Below, piece by piece: positions 1 through 8,025 of a DNA stretch of 50,208 bases. The notes under the pieces are model-generated. The model had not been told where the DNA came from. It saw only the letters and a program-made list of their open reading frames with translations, and searched no databases. Within the stretch, counting starts at the first letter, position 1, and every line of letters starts with the position of its first letter. Origin of the DNA: Deltaproteobacteria bacterium (GTDB lineage Bacteria; Myxococcota_A; Polyangia; Polyangiales; Houyiibacteriaceae); contig JAFDAJ010000006.1 in assembly GCA_019313915.1 (NCBI GenBank), forward strand, positions 1-50,208, in the 5' to 3' direction. The position numbers and the translations under genes are program-made.

Positions 1-2039
1 CCGACGTGTTCGACCGGGAGGTTCCGGTGCCGGGACTGATCACAAACGCCGCTCCGGCATACGAGGAGGTTGGGATCGTTTCCCCAGGGCGCGACGCGTT
101 TTGGTACCGCAAGACGTTCACGGTGAATGGCTCTGCCGCCGCCATCGCGCGACTGCGGATCCACAAGGCCAAGTACGGGACCAAAGTGTGGCTGAACGGT
201 GAGGAGCTCGGCATGCACTTCGGCTCCTACACGCGGCAGGAGTACGAGGCGTCCAAGGCGATTCGCTTTGGGGAGCCCAACACGCTGCTCGTGCGCGTCG
301 GTGCTGACCGGGACAAGGTGCCTCCGACCATACCCGCTGCGCAGGATGCAGAAAAAGAACGCTTCATCCCGGGCATTTGGGATGACGTCGACCTGGTGCT
401 GAGCGGAGCGCAGACGATCGAGCGTGTGCTGGTCGAGCCCGATGTGGCCGGGTCACGGGTTCGGATCCGGACGACGGTTCGAAACCGCGGCACACGGGCC
501 GTGACAGCACGAGTGCAACATGACGTGCGCGAACGGGTCAGCGGTGACGCCGCAGCCGAGCCCCTCACGACTGAGGTCCAGCTAGAAGCAGGTGCCGAAG
601 TGACAGTGAGCATCGAGATTGCGCTAGACGCCATGCATCTGTGGTCTCCCGATGATCCGTTCCTTTACCTCGTGCACGCGCGCCTCAACACCAACGGAAA
701 CCTGAACGACGAGGTGCGGTCGCGTTTCGGGATGCGGTCCGTAGAGTGGCGCGCTGGCGCCGATAAGGGCTTCTATTTGAACGGCAAGCGCACGTATCTG
801 CGAGGCTCGAATTTATCATTGCACCGCTTCTTCGAAGATCCCGAGTGCAAGATGTTGCCATGGGATGAGAACTGGGTCCGTGAGCTCCTTTCGGGACACC
901 CCAAGGAGCTCTCCTGGAACTCGATGCGGATCTCGATCGGTCGCCTCCCGCGGCATTGGTACGATATCGCTGACGAGGAGGGCATCCTTCTCGTGGACGA
1001 GTTCCAGTGGTGGTCGATAATCGACGCAGAAGCGTCGGCGTCGTGGTCGGTCGACGAGCTCGAGGCCGAGTTCACCTCGTGGATCTTGGATAACTACAAC
1101 CACCCCTCGATCATGCAGTGGGACGCGTCCAACGAGACCCCGGACCGGAGGTCCACCGAAGTCATCGGTCGTGTGCGAGGGCTCGATCCAACGCGGCAGT
1201 GGGAAAACGGCGGCTATAACGAGCCGCAAGGGCCTAACGACCCGATCGAGGACCATCACTACCTGTTTCAATTCCTATCCTCACCATCGGAACCGTACGA
1301 GTTTACGCGCATCGACGAAAAGTCGGGCATGCCGCCTGGTGTGCTGACGTATGACGCGCCCGATCACCCGTACATCCTCAACGAGTACGGCTGGGTCTGG
1401 ATCAACCGTGATGGCACGCCGACGACCCTCAGCCGCAGCAACTACGAAGGCTGGTTGGGCGATGCGGTGTCCGATCCCGCCGCAACGCGCGAAACGTACG
1501 CATACCTCGTCAGCGGGCTCACCGCGTTCTGGCGAGCCAAACGCGGCTACGCCGGGGGGGTCCAGCACTTCACGTATCTCGGCCATTCCCGTCCGGTAAC
1601 CGGCCAAACCAGTGACAACTTCTTGGATGTTTCATCACTCACGCTCGAGCCACGCTGGCAGCGGTATGCGCGTAGCGCGTTTGCGCCGGTGGCGGTCTAC
1701 ATCGACTCCTGGGAAGACACCTACGCGCCTGATAGCCTCGCCAGTATTCCGATCCTCGCGATCAACGACACGCACGAAACGCAGACGGCGGAGCTAGAGC
1801 TGCTTGCCGTGAGGGACGACGGAACGGTGCTCGCATCGTCCACGATCGAGAGCCTGACACTCGAGCCGCTGGGCTCTTATGAAGGCACGCTCGAAATCAC
1901 CATCCCGGCGCAGTCGCGCTTTGTCTTATTCGCCGAGCTGCGACCGGACAGTGCCGACCATCGAACCGTTTGGAGCCGGCGCAAGATCGGCTATACGCAT
2001 CCCGGTGAGGCGATTCCCGACCCCCCATTTGCCCGCTAG
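1..2039 (+). CDS. Glycoside hydrolase family 2 protein, 5' partial
   Basis: The reading frame is open at the left edge (first whole codon at base 3), so the N-terminus lies outside the window; about 678 residues are visible. Order seen: a sugar-binding jelly-roll (WYRKTF, VWLNGEELG), an immunoglobulin-like domain, and a TIM barrel starting near NGKRTYLRGSN. In residue numbers counted from base 6, the acid/base candidate is E377 in WDASNETPD, after NHPSI, and the nucleophile candidate is E460 in ILNEYGW. The 83-residue spacing fits family 2 (beta-galactosidase, beta-glucuronidase, beta-mannosidase). The exact sugar cannot be read from sequence. It is convergent with the metalloprotease gene, 33 bases away. 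A signal peptide cannot be judged because the start is missing. Confidence 0.88.
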   Translation, partial: DVFDREVPVPGLITNAAPAYEEVGIVSPGRDAFWYRKTFTVNGSAAAIARLRIHKAKYGTKVWLNGEELGMHFGSYTRQEYEASKAIRFGEPNTLLVRVGADRDKVPPTIPAAQDAEKERFIPGIWDDVDLVLSGAQTIERVLVEPDVAGSRVRIRTTVRNRGTRAVTARVQHDVRERVSGDAAAEPLTTEVQLEAGAEVTVSIEIALDAMHLWSPDDPFLYLVHARLNTNGNLNDEVRSRFGMRSVEWRAGADKGFYLNGKRTYLRGSNLSLHRFFEDPECKMLPWDENWVRELLSGHPKELSWNSMRISIGRLPRHWYDIADEEGILLVDEFQWWSIIDAEASASWSVDELEAEFTSWILDNYNHPSIMQWDASNETPDRRSTEVIGRVRGLDPTRQWENGGYNEPQGPNDPIEDHHYLFQFLSSPSEPYEFTRIDEKSGMPPGVLTYDAPDHPYILNEYGWVWINRDGTPTTLSRSNYEGWLGDAVSDPAATRETYAYLVSGLTAFWRAKRGYAGGVQHFTYLGHSRPVTGQTSDNFLDVSSLTLEPRWQRYARSAFAPVAVYIDSWEDTYAPDSLASIPILAINDTHETQTAELELLAVRDDGTVLASSTIESLTLEPLGSYEGTLEITIPAQSRFVLFAELRPDSADHRTVWSRRKIGYTHPGEAIPDPPFAR

Positions 2040-2040
2040 C

Positions 2041-2082
2041 GGCGACGGTGGCAGCGCCAGTGCCAGCCGGCGTCAGCGCCAG
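2041..2082. terminator. GC-rich hairpin between convergent genes
   Basis: The short space between the GH2 stop and the metalloprotease stop is unusually repetitive (gccagtgccag, gcgtcagcgccag). It contains a perfect GGCG-TCAG-CGCC hairpin at 2069-2080 that covers the metalloprotease stop codon. A role as a bidirectional terminator is inferred from position; there is no clear U tract. A related motif occurs on the opposite strand at another convergent junction, near 30977-30990. Confidence 0.25.
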
Positions 2083-3671
2083 CGGGGGTGCGTGTATCGG
2101 CTGAAGGCTGCCCCGAGGATGATCGCCTCCCGGATTGCGGCTGGCTCTTTCAGTGACGCGACCAGGGCTTGACCGATCGTGCCGGATGGCAGGCGTCGCG
2201 GGGGCTCCGCCTTTTCCGCTTCCGCTCCGATCCCAACGATCGACCGCCGCGCCGCCTGTAAGATCTGATCATGCAGTGTCGGTTGTTCCGCTGCGGCCAA
2301 CACTGCTGCGGCCATGATCCAGCGCACGTCGGCGTCGACAGTTTCGCCGCGCGCGAGGTCGCTGCTGAGGCGTTCGACTTCGGCGTGCTCGGCGTGCATG
2401 TAGGCGAGGCCGGGGATGTCTCGGAGATGAAAGCCCTCGAGCTCGGGCCACGGGCGTTGGATGAGCGCGTCGATCATCGAGTCCGCAATCGAGTGGAGGG
2501 CTTCGTCTGAAAGCCCGACCCATTGTCCTCCGAGTGGCAGGTAATAGAAACGCACGTCGGCGTGTTCGGCTTCCCATTGCTCCCAGAGCGTGTCCGCCTC
2601 TTTGTGCCGGCCCAGGTGGTGCAAGACTCGCGTGGCCATGTAGAGCCGCAGCCGCGCGGGTGGATGTTCGTCGATGAGAGCGTTGTCTTGGAGGATTGCC
2701 GCCGTCCGCTGGGGCGAGCTGGGGTTGCGGAATGCACGCCGCATCGTTGCGACGTACGCGGGCCCCAACATGACGGTACCCATCACGTCCGCGAAGATTT
2801 CAGGAAGCCAAGCGCCAAAAACCTGCTGGAGCCACGCGCCGTCGAGCTCGCCGGAGGACATCGGCAACTCGACCTCGTGGGGCAAGCCGAGCCGCGCATG
2901 CAACTCGCGATCGAGCGGTTCGAGGCTGAAATAGAAATCGTGGGCCACCTCGTGCGCGATCGCCGGCCACCGCCAAAGGCTGTGCTCGAAGCCTACGGGC
3001 AAGCGCAACGGGGCCACGCGTGTCGACGCGAAGCTTGGAACGATCGACAGATCCCAGTCGCCGGTCACCACGACTGGCTGGCTCGTCCTCAGGTCGAGCC
3101 CCCGTGCGCGCGCGAATTCGAGGATGGGCGCGTAACAAGCGTCTGCCATTGCGTCTGCATCCCCGACAAACGACGAGGCGCCATGCATGCGTTGCTGCGC
3201 CATCGTCTTCAGGTACCGAAGCAGCGCGTCGAGCCCGCGGAGGACGGCGGTCTCCTGAACGATCGTCGACAGCGTCGGGCTGCTCCCAAGTGACCGGTCG
3301 ATCATGTCGAGGCGGCCGAGCAGATCCTCACGCAACGCGGGGACGAGGCGCACCAATCGCGAATCGCTCTCTGCGCGTGTGAGCAAACGCGAGGCCTCTT
3401 GCTCGAGTCGATCGAGCTGCGCGCGGGCCGCCGCCAGGAAGTCCAGATCGGTCGGCCGCTTTGCGACGGCAGGCTCGTGCCTGGGTTTCGGTCGTGGCTC
3501 GCGGGCCGGTCGCGGCTGCTGCGGCCCCGGCGCCCTGGCGGTCGTTTCCGTCGATGTGCTTGCCTGCTCCTGTTTTTTCTTCTGACGGTTCCGCCATCGC
3601 TTGAACAGCGGGTAAAGGATGTAGATCAGGAGTGCGATCTCACCGAGATGTTCTGTGAGAAACTCCCTCAT
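2073..3671 (-). CDS. Membrane-anchored HEVAH metalloprotease-like protein
   Basis: A 532-residue protein. One N-terminal membrane segment (about residues 9-24, EIALLIYILYPLF) is followed by a basic stretch (KRWRNRQKKK) and a Pro/Arg-rich linker to about residue 72, which suggests N-out/C-in topology. A helical region spans 75-160. The gluzincin-type zinc site is HEVAH at 240-244, with E291 of EIFAD as likely third ligand and HPPARLR at 336-342 resembling the HPP..R motif of M48-like peptidases. The protease fold is an inference from these motifs; I do not recognise a named family. It is the last gene of the nfeD-nfeD-floA operon. Its ATG lies 6 bases after the stop of a possible 51-residue gene, consistent with translational coupling. 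Confidence 0.75.
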   Translation of the reverse strand: MREFLTEHLGEIALLIYILYPLFKRWRNRQKKKQEQASTSTETTARAPGPQQPRPAREPRPKPRHEPAVAKRPTDLDFLAAARAQLDRLEQEASRLLTRAESDSRLVRLVPALREDLLGRLDMIDRSLGSSPTLSTIVQETAVLRGLDALLRYLKTMAQQRMHGASSFVGDADAMADACYAPILEFARARGLDLRTSQPVVVTGDWDLSIVPSFASTRVAPLRLPVGFEHSLWRWPAIAHEVAHDFYFSLEPLDRELHARLGLPHEVELPMSSGELDGAWLQQVFGAWLPEIFADVMGTVMLGPAYVATMRRAFRNPSSPQRTAAILQDNALIDEHPPARLRLYMATRVLHHLGRHKEADTLWEQWEAEHADVRFYYLPLGGQWVGLSDEALHSIADSMIDALIQRPWPELEGFHLRDIPGLAYMHAEHAEVERLSSDLARGETVDADVRWIMAAAVLAAAEQPTLHDQILQAARRSIVGIGAEAEKAEPPRRLPSGTIGQALVASLKEPAAIREAIILGAAFSRYTHPRWR

Positions 3672-3677
3672 CGTCCG

Positions 3678-3833
3678 TCAGCGCTTGCGCGGCCTTTGGT
3701 ACATCAGCACTCGGCGTTCGAGCGGGCCTTCGCCACGCTTCGTGATCAGATCCGCCAAGATCAACCGCGCCACGAATGTCCGCGGTTGAGCCAGCAGGGT
3801 GCCTAGCGGCAAGGGCTTAGATTGGGCCTTCAT
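3678..3833 (-). CDS. Possible 51-residue basic protein in flotillin operon
   Basis: A small frame starting with ATG inside the last codons of floA (17-base overlap) and stopping 6 bases before the metalloprotease start. The product ([17 protein letters not shown]...) is basic, has no membrane segment and matches no family I know. It fills an otherwise empty 145-base gap, and its stop sits just upstream of the next ATG, as expected for translational coupling. Against it: there is no clear ribosome binding site of its own and the composition is not distinctive. It may only be a chance frame. Confidence 0.35.
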   Translation of the reverse strand: MKAQSKPLPLGTLLAQPRTFVARLILADLITKRGEGPLERRVLMYQRPRKR

Positions 3834-4803
3834 CGTCCGAGCCGCCGGTTGACTTACTGATCGAATCGCGCATCTCGGTGTCCGCTGCCACGTTGCGGAG
3901 GTTGTAGTAGTCAATGACGCCGAGGTTGCCTTCCTTGAGCGCGTCGGCCATCGCCGCGGGGATCTGGGCTTCGGCCTCGACCAGCTTGGCGCGCATGTCC
4001 TCTACCTTGGCGCGCATCTCTTGCTCGAGGGCAACCGCGAGCGCACGTCGCCCCTCGGCGCGGGCCTGAGCGACCTGTTTGTCCGCTTCTGCTTGCTCGG
4101 TCATCAATTTAGCACCGATGTTGGTGCCGACATCGACGTCGGCGATATCGATGGAAAGAATGTTGAACGCCGTGCCACTGTCCAATCCACGCGAGAGCAC
4201 GTTCTTGGAGATAGCGTCCGGGTTTTCGAGAACCTCGGCATAGTTTGACGCCGAGCCGATCGTGGAGACGATGCCTTCGCCGACGCGTGCGACGACGGTT
4301 TCCTCGGTGGCGCCACCGACCAGCCGGTCGATGTTGGACCGAACGGTAATTCGTGTGACGACCAGGAGCTGAATGCCGTCCTTTGCGACGGCAGTGATCT
4401 TGGGTGTCGTGATGACTCTGGGGTTGACGCTGGTCTGCACAGCTTCGAGGACGTCACGTCCGGCAAGGTCGATTGCCGCCGCTTGCTGGAAGTCCAACTG
4501 GATGCCCGCCTTGTCCGCGCTGATCAGCGCAGTGACCACCCGCTCGACGTTACCCCCAGCAAGGTAGTGAGACTCCAGCGTGTTCGTCGCAACCTCGCGG
4601 CCGGCCTTCACCGCGGCGATGCGAGGGTTGACGACAGCGCTCGGCGACACGCGCCGCAAGCGCATGCCGATCAGCTCACCAAAGCCGACCTTCGCTCCGC
4701 TCGACCACGCCGCGATCCAGAGCCTGACCGGGATCAACCAGACCAACAGGACGAAGAGGATGATGATGAGGACAAAAATCAGTGCAGCTGGTGCGAGGGA
4801 CAT
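3817..4803 (-). CDS. floA: Flotillin-like protein FloA
   Basis: A 328-residue member of the FloA (YqfA, UPF0365) family, which scaffolds ordered membrane microdomains in bacteria. The N-terminal hydrophobic segment (about residues 5-27) anchors it in the membrane. It is followed by the SPFH-like region ([35 protein letters not shown]) and a C-terminal Ala/Glu/Arg-rich coiled coil (about 225-290). The end ([19 protein letters not shown]) is typical of FloA. Length is as expected (about 330). The ATG follows a good ribosome binding site (GGAAGGAAG). The short nfeD gene ends 12 bases upstream, so these genes form one operon, the usual flotillin-NfeD pairing. Confidence 0.95.
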   Translation of the reverse strand: MSLAPAALIFVLIIILFVLLVWLIPVRLWIAAWSSGAKVGFGELIGMRLRRVSPSAVVNPRIAAVKAGREVATNTLESHYLAGGNVERVVTALISADKAGIQLDFQQAAAIDLAGRDVLEAVQTSVNPRVITTPKITAVAKDGIQLLVVTRITVRSNIDRLVGGATEETVVARVGEGIVSTIGSASNYAEVLENPDAISKNVLSRGLDSGTAFNILSIDIADVDVGTNIGAKLMTEQAEADKQVAQARAEGRRALAVALEQEMRAKVEDMRAKLVEAEAQIPAAMADALKEGNLGVIDYYNLRNVAADTEMRDSISKSTGGSDDEGPI

Positions 4804-4815
4804 GGGACTTCCTTC

Positions 4816-5286
4816 CTAGGTTGCATCGGGGATGCGCACGACGACGCGCGGCCCTTCGACGGACATGACTTCGACTTCCTGGTTGCTGTCGACGTATTCC
4901 CCTTCGGTCATCACGTCGACTTCGTCCGATCCAAAGCGGACCCGTCCGATGGGCCGGAGCGGGGTGACAGTGACTCCTCGGCGCCCGAGGAGATCGCTCC
5001 GATCTTCTTGGGCGATTGCCTCTGCCTGGCTGTGCTCGAGGACCATCTTCCGTCCGAGGCGGCTCTTTGGCAACCAGTACAACATCGCGCCGGCGGTCAG
5101 GACCGAAGCGCCGCCAACCACGCCGCCCCAGAGGGGCCCAAGCTCTGTCCACGCGGCGATCGCCCCCGCCGCGAGCGCCAGCAAACCCAGGGCGCCGGCG
5201 ACGCCGAAGCCGGGGATGACCGCCACTTCGGTGAAGACCAGCACAAGCCCGAGCACGAGGACGACGATGATGACGGCTATGGTCAC
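4816..5286 (-). CDS. Short NfeD-family membrane protein
   Basis: A 156-residue protein with hydrophobic segments over about the first 65 residues (IAVIIVVLVLGLVLVFTEVA and two more), then a soluble C-terminal NfeD domain, an OB-fold (LLGRRGVTVTPLRPIGRVRF, YVDSNQEVEV). Short NfeD proteins lack the protease domain and partner flotillins; they are thought to regulate or localise them. The start is GTG, overlapping the TGA of the long nfeD gene by 4 bases (GTGA), with a strong GGAGGA ribosome binding site. This implies tight translational coupling. FloA follows after 12 bases. Confidence 0.9.
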   Translation of the reverse strand: MTIAVIIVVLVLGLVLVFTEVAVIPGFGVAGALGLLALAAGAIAAWTELGPLWGGVVGGASVLTAGAMLYWLPKSRLGRKMVLEHSQAEAIAQEDRSDLLGRRGVTVTPLRPIGRVRFGSDEVDVMTEGEYVDSNQEVEVMSVEGPRVVVRIPDAT

Positions 5287-6752
5287 GCGTCCTCCTCGGA
5301 GCGCACGACGAGGGCCGGTCCCTCTGTGCCGATCACCCGGACACGCGACCCGCGAGCAATGAACTCACGTTCACTGGTCGCTTCGTGACGTTCTCCGTCG
5401 ATGATGATCTTTCCGGCGGGCCGCAGGTCCGTCAGCGCTTCCCCGTTTTTTCCCACGAGGTCGGACGCGCTCGGCGCGGAGAGAAAGCCCGTTTCGGCGT
5501 CTTCCAACACCAAGGCCCTGCCCATCGCGGTCCGCGACAGCAGGCGCATGAACACCAGGGCCAGGACGAACGCCCCGAGCAGCGAGAGCAAGACACGGGT
5601 CATCGCGTCCGCGAGCACACCGGTCTTGAACGAGACGTCGATTGGGATGCCGATCAACGCGAGCACCAACGCGGCGATGACGAAGATCAGGCCGAGCACG
5701 CCAGGCACGCCAAGCCCTGGCACGAAAAAGATCTCGACCACGACGAGAACGACGCCGGTCAGGAATAGCAATGCTTCCTCCCACCCGACGAGGTGCACGA
5801 CCGCGTGGCCGCCAAAGAACAGCGCGAGTGCGATGAAGCCGACTAGCGTGAAGCCGCCGACGCTTCGCGTGTAGAACGCGACCATCAGGCCGAGCATCCC
5901 GACCGAAAGCAGCAACCCGCTCACCGTGGGCTCGGTCAGCCAGCGCGCGATCTTCTCGCCCCAGTTGAGCTCTGACTCTACGATCTCGGGGTCTTCGAGA
6001 TTGAGGAGCTGCATCACCGCGTCGAGATCTGCGGCCTGTCCGTCGGCCATGCCCATTTTGATGGCTTGGCCGGTGTCGAGCGTGAGCAGTTTGCCAGCTT
6101 CAACGATGCCATCGATGACGACCTCGGCATCGACCATGGCCTCCGCGATGTCCCCGCGCCTGCCGTTGGCTTCGGCGGTCGTGCGCATCTCGGCGCGCAT
6201 GTACGACACCATCTTCTCGCCCACTGCTTCGGCTTGGCCGCCCGGTGCGGCCTGGACTGGAGTAACCGCGCCGATCGTCGCGCCTGCGGTCATGAGCACG
6301 TTGTCACACGCGAGACTGATCAATGCGCCCGCGCTGATCGCGCGCGGGTGAATGAATGCGACTGTACGGGGCTCGGCTTCGAGCAATGCGTCGCGAATCT
6401 GGATCGCAGCGTCGACGCGCCCACCGAGCGTGTTGACCTCGATCACGATCGCCGCTGCATCGGGGTTGGTCTCGATCGCGCGGCGGACGAATGCTGCAAG
6501 GCCGAGTTCGACGGTGCGGTCGATCGCGATGACGACGACCTTGCTCCCAGGAGGCGCGTCGATCGGAAGGGCTTGCACGTCGCCTTCCACGTTCGCGCTG
6601 GGCGCCGGCCGATAGCCGGAACCAGCGTCGGCCTCGTCTGCCGGACCGGCCTTCTGGCCGAAGGTCACCTGCGCGGTGCAAAGGAATACACTGGCGATCA
6701 GAAAGCCGCGGAAGCTCAATCGCGGGTAATTGGCCCACCTCACGCGATGCAA
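5283..6752 (-). CDS. nfeD: Long NfeD, ClpP-class membrane serine protease
   Basis: A 489-residue long NfeD (NfeD1b/YqeZ-like) protein. A signal segment (about 12-31) is followed by a ClpP-class serine protease domain (about 70-240). The oxyanion Gly-Gly lies in VNTLGGRVDAA, the likely nucleophile is S140 in RAISAGALIS, and the likely catalytic Lys is K180 in GEKMVSYMRAEMR. The 40-residue spacing agrees with the Ser-Lys dyad of the characterised archaeal homologue PH1510. Four or so membrane helices (about 265-410) and a C-terminal OB-fold NfeD domain follow. The start is taken as TTG at 6752, preceded by GGGAG at good distance; GTG at 6743 is the alternative. The upstream acyl-CoA dehydrogenase stop is one base away, so the two may share a transcript. 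Confidence 0.92.
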   Translation of the reverse strand: MHRVRWANYPRLSFRGFLIASVFLCTAQVTFGQKAGPADEADAGSGYRPAPSANVEGDVQALPIDAPPGSKVVVIAIDRTVELGLAAFVRRAIETNPDAAAIVIEVNTLGGRVDAAIQIRDALLEAEPRTVAFIHPRAISAGALISLACDNVLMTAGATIGAVTPVQAAPGGQAEAVGEKMVSYMRAEMRTTAEANGRRGDIAEAMVDAEVVIDGIVEAGKLLTLDTGQAIKMGMADGQAADLDAVMQLLNLEDPEIVESELNWGEKIARWLTEPTVSGLLLSVGMLGLMVAFYTRSVGGFTLVGFIALALFFGGHAVVHLVGWEEALLFLTGVVLVVVEIFFVPGLGVPGVLGLIFVIAALVLALIGIPIDVSFKTGVLADAMTRVLLSLLGAFVLALVFMRLLSRTAMGRALVLEDAETGFLSAPSASDLVGKNGEALTDLRPAGKIIIDGERHEATSEREFIARGSRVRVIGTEGPALVVRSEEDA

Positions 6753-6753
6753 C

Positions 6754-7965
6754 CTAGCTCCCTTGGGACCCTAGCTCAATGCCGTACTTCTTGAGAATCG
6801 CGCGCGCGAGGGCGGACTTGTGCACCTCGTCCGGCCCGTCGTAGATCCGCGCGGCCCTTTCGTGGCGAAAGAACCACGCCAGAGGGGTGTCGTCGGTCAT
6901 ACCGAGGCCGCCATGCACCTGAATCGCCCGGTCGACCACTTGCTGCAGAATCCCAGCGACCAGGAATTTGATTGCCGAGATCTCGCTGCGGGCTGCCCGG
7001 GTCCCCTCGCGATCGATTTTCCAAGCTGCTTGGTAGACCATTAACCGTCCGGAATCGATCTCGGCGCGGCTCTCGGCGATCCAATGTTGTATGGCCTGCT
7101 GTGCCCCGAGCGGGCGTTTTGGCGCCACCATGCGTCGCGAGGCGCGCTCGCACATCAGATCGAAGGACCGTTCGCAAATCCCGAGCCATCGCATGCAGTG
7201 GTGGATTCGCCCGGGGCCGAGGCGCTCCTGGGCGATCGAAAAACCAAAGCCCTCCTGTCCGAGCAAGTTCTCGACGGGGACTCTGCAGTCTTCGTATGCG
7301 ATCTCCGAGTGACTTTGCCAGCCGTATCCAACATCGCCCATGATCGAGAGGCGCCGGATGTGGTGGAAGCCGGGGTTCTCGGTCGGGACGATGATCTGGC
7401 TGGCGCGCATATGGGGTGGCGCGTCCGGATTGGTGACCGCCATGACGATCGCGAAATCGGCGAGGTGCCCTCCCGTGGTGAACCACTTGCGCCCGTTGAT
7501 GACGTAATCGTCACCGTCGCGAACGGCGGTGGTGTCCATCCAGGTCGGGTTGGAGCCGGCTCGATCCGGTTCGGTCATCGAGAAGCAGCTCCGGATTTCT
7601 CCGGCAGCCAATGGCTGGAGCCAGCGCGCCTTCTGCGGTTCGGTTCCGAACCTGTGGAGGATCTCCATGTTGCCCGCGTCTGGGGCCTGGCACCCGAAGA
7701 CGTAGTGACCCATGGGGCTCCGGCCGAGCGTTTCGCTCATGTGCGCGTGCGGGAGGAAACCGAGGCCCATCCCGCCGTACTCGGTCGGCATCTGTGGAGC
7801 CCAGAGGCCTGCGGCTTTGCACTTCTCGCGCGCATCGTTCGCGGCGGGCAAGACCTCTTCGAACGACTGACGCGCCGCCGCTTCGAGCGGATACACCTCG
7901 GCTTCCATGAACTCACGGGCTCTGCGCAAAAGGTCTTCGAGCTCGGGCGGTGTACTGAAGTCCAT
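6754..7965 (-). CDS. ACAD10/11-type acyl-CoA dehydrogenase
   Basis: A 403-residue acyl-CoA dehydrogenase starting at MDFSTPPELE, just after a GGAGG site; the frame continues upstream for 79 codons, but that part overlaps the promoter region and is not family-like. Features seen: FAD/acyl-CoA motif CFSMTEPDRAGSNP, RLGPGRIHHCMRW near 249-260, QVHGGLGMTDD, and IYDGPDEVH near 374-382. The position of the usual catalytic Glu (YEG in medium-chain enzymes) is Asp (D376), a mark of human ACAD10/ACAD11 and bacterial LvaC-like proteins. From family knowledge these act on 4-phosphorylated acyl-CoA in 4-hydroxy acid breakdown. The divergent neighbour at 8026 resembles the kinase half of ACAD11, which supports that role here (inference). 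Confidence 0.9.
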   Translation of the reverse strand: MDFSTPPELEDLLRRAREFMEAEVYPLEAAARQSFEEVLPAANDAREKCKAAGLWAPQMPTEYGGMGLGFLPHAHMSETLGRSPMGHYVFGCQAPDAGNMEILHRFGTEPQKARWLQPLAAGEIRSCFSMTEPDRAGSNPTWMDTTAVRDGDDYVINGRKWFTTGGHLADFAIVMAVTNPDAPPHMRASQIIVPTENPGFHHIRRLSIMGDVGYGWQSHSEIAYEDCRVPVENLLGQEGFGFSIAQERLGPGRIHHCMRWLGICERSFDLMCERASRRMVAPKRPLGAQQAIQHWIAESRAEIDSGRLMVYQAAWKIDREGTRAARSEISAIKFLVAGILQQVVDRAIQVHGGLGMTDDTPLAWFFRHERAARIYDGPDEVHKSALARAILKKYGIELGSQGS

Positions 7966-8025
7966 CGATAGCCTCCGGATTGGGCAGAGCATGATAAGCT
8001 CCGCACCTTCTGAAAGCGAGGACGT

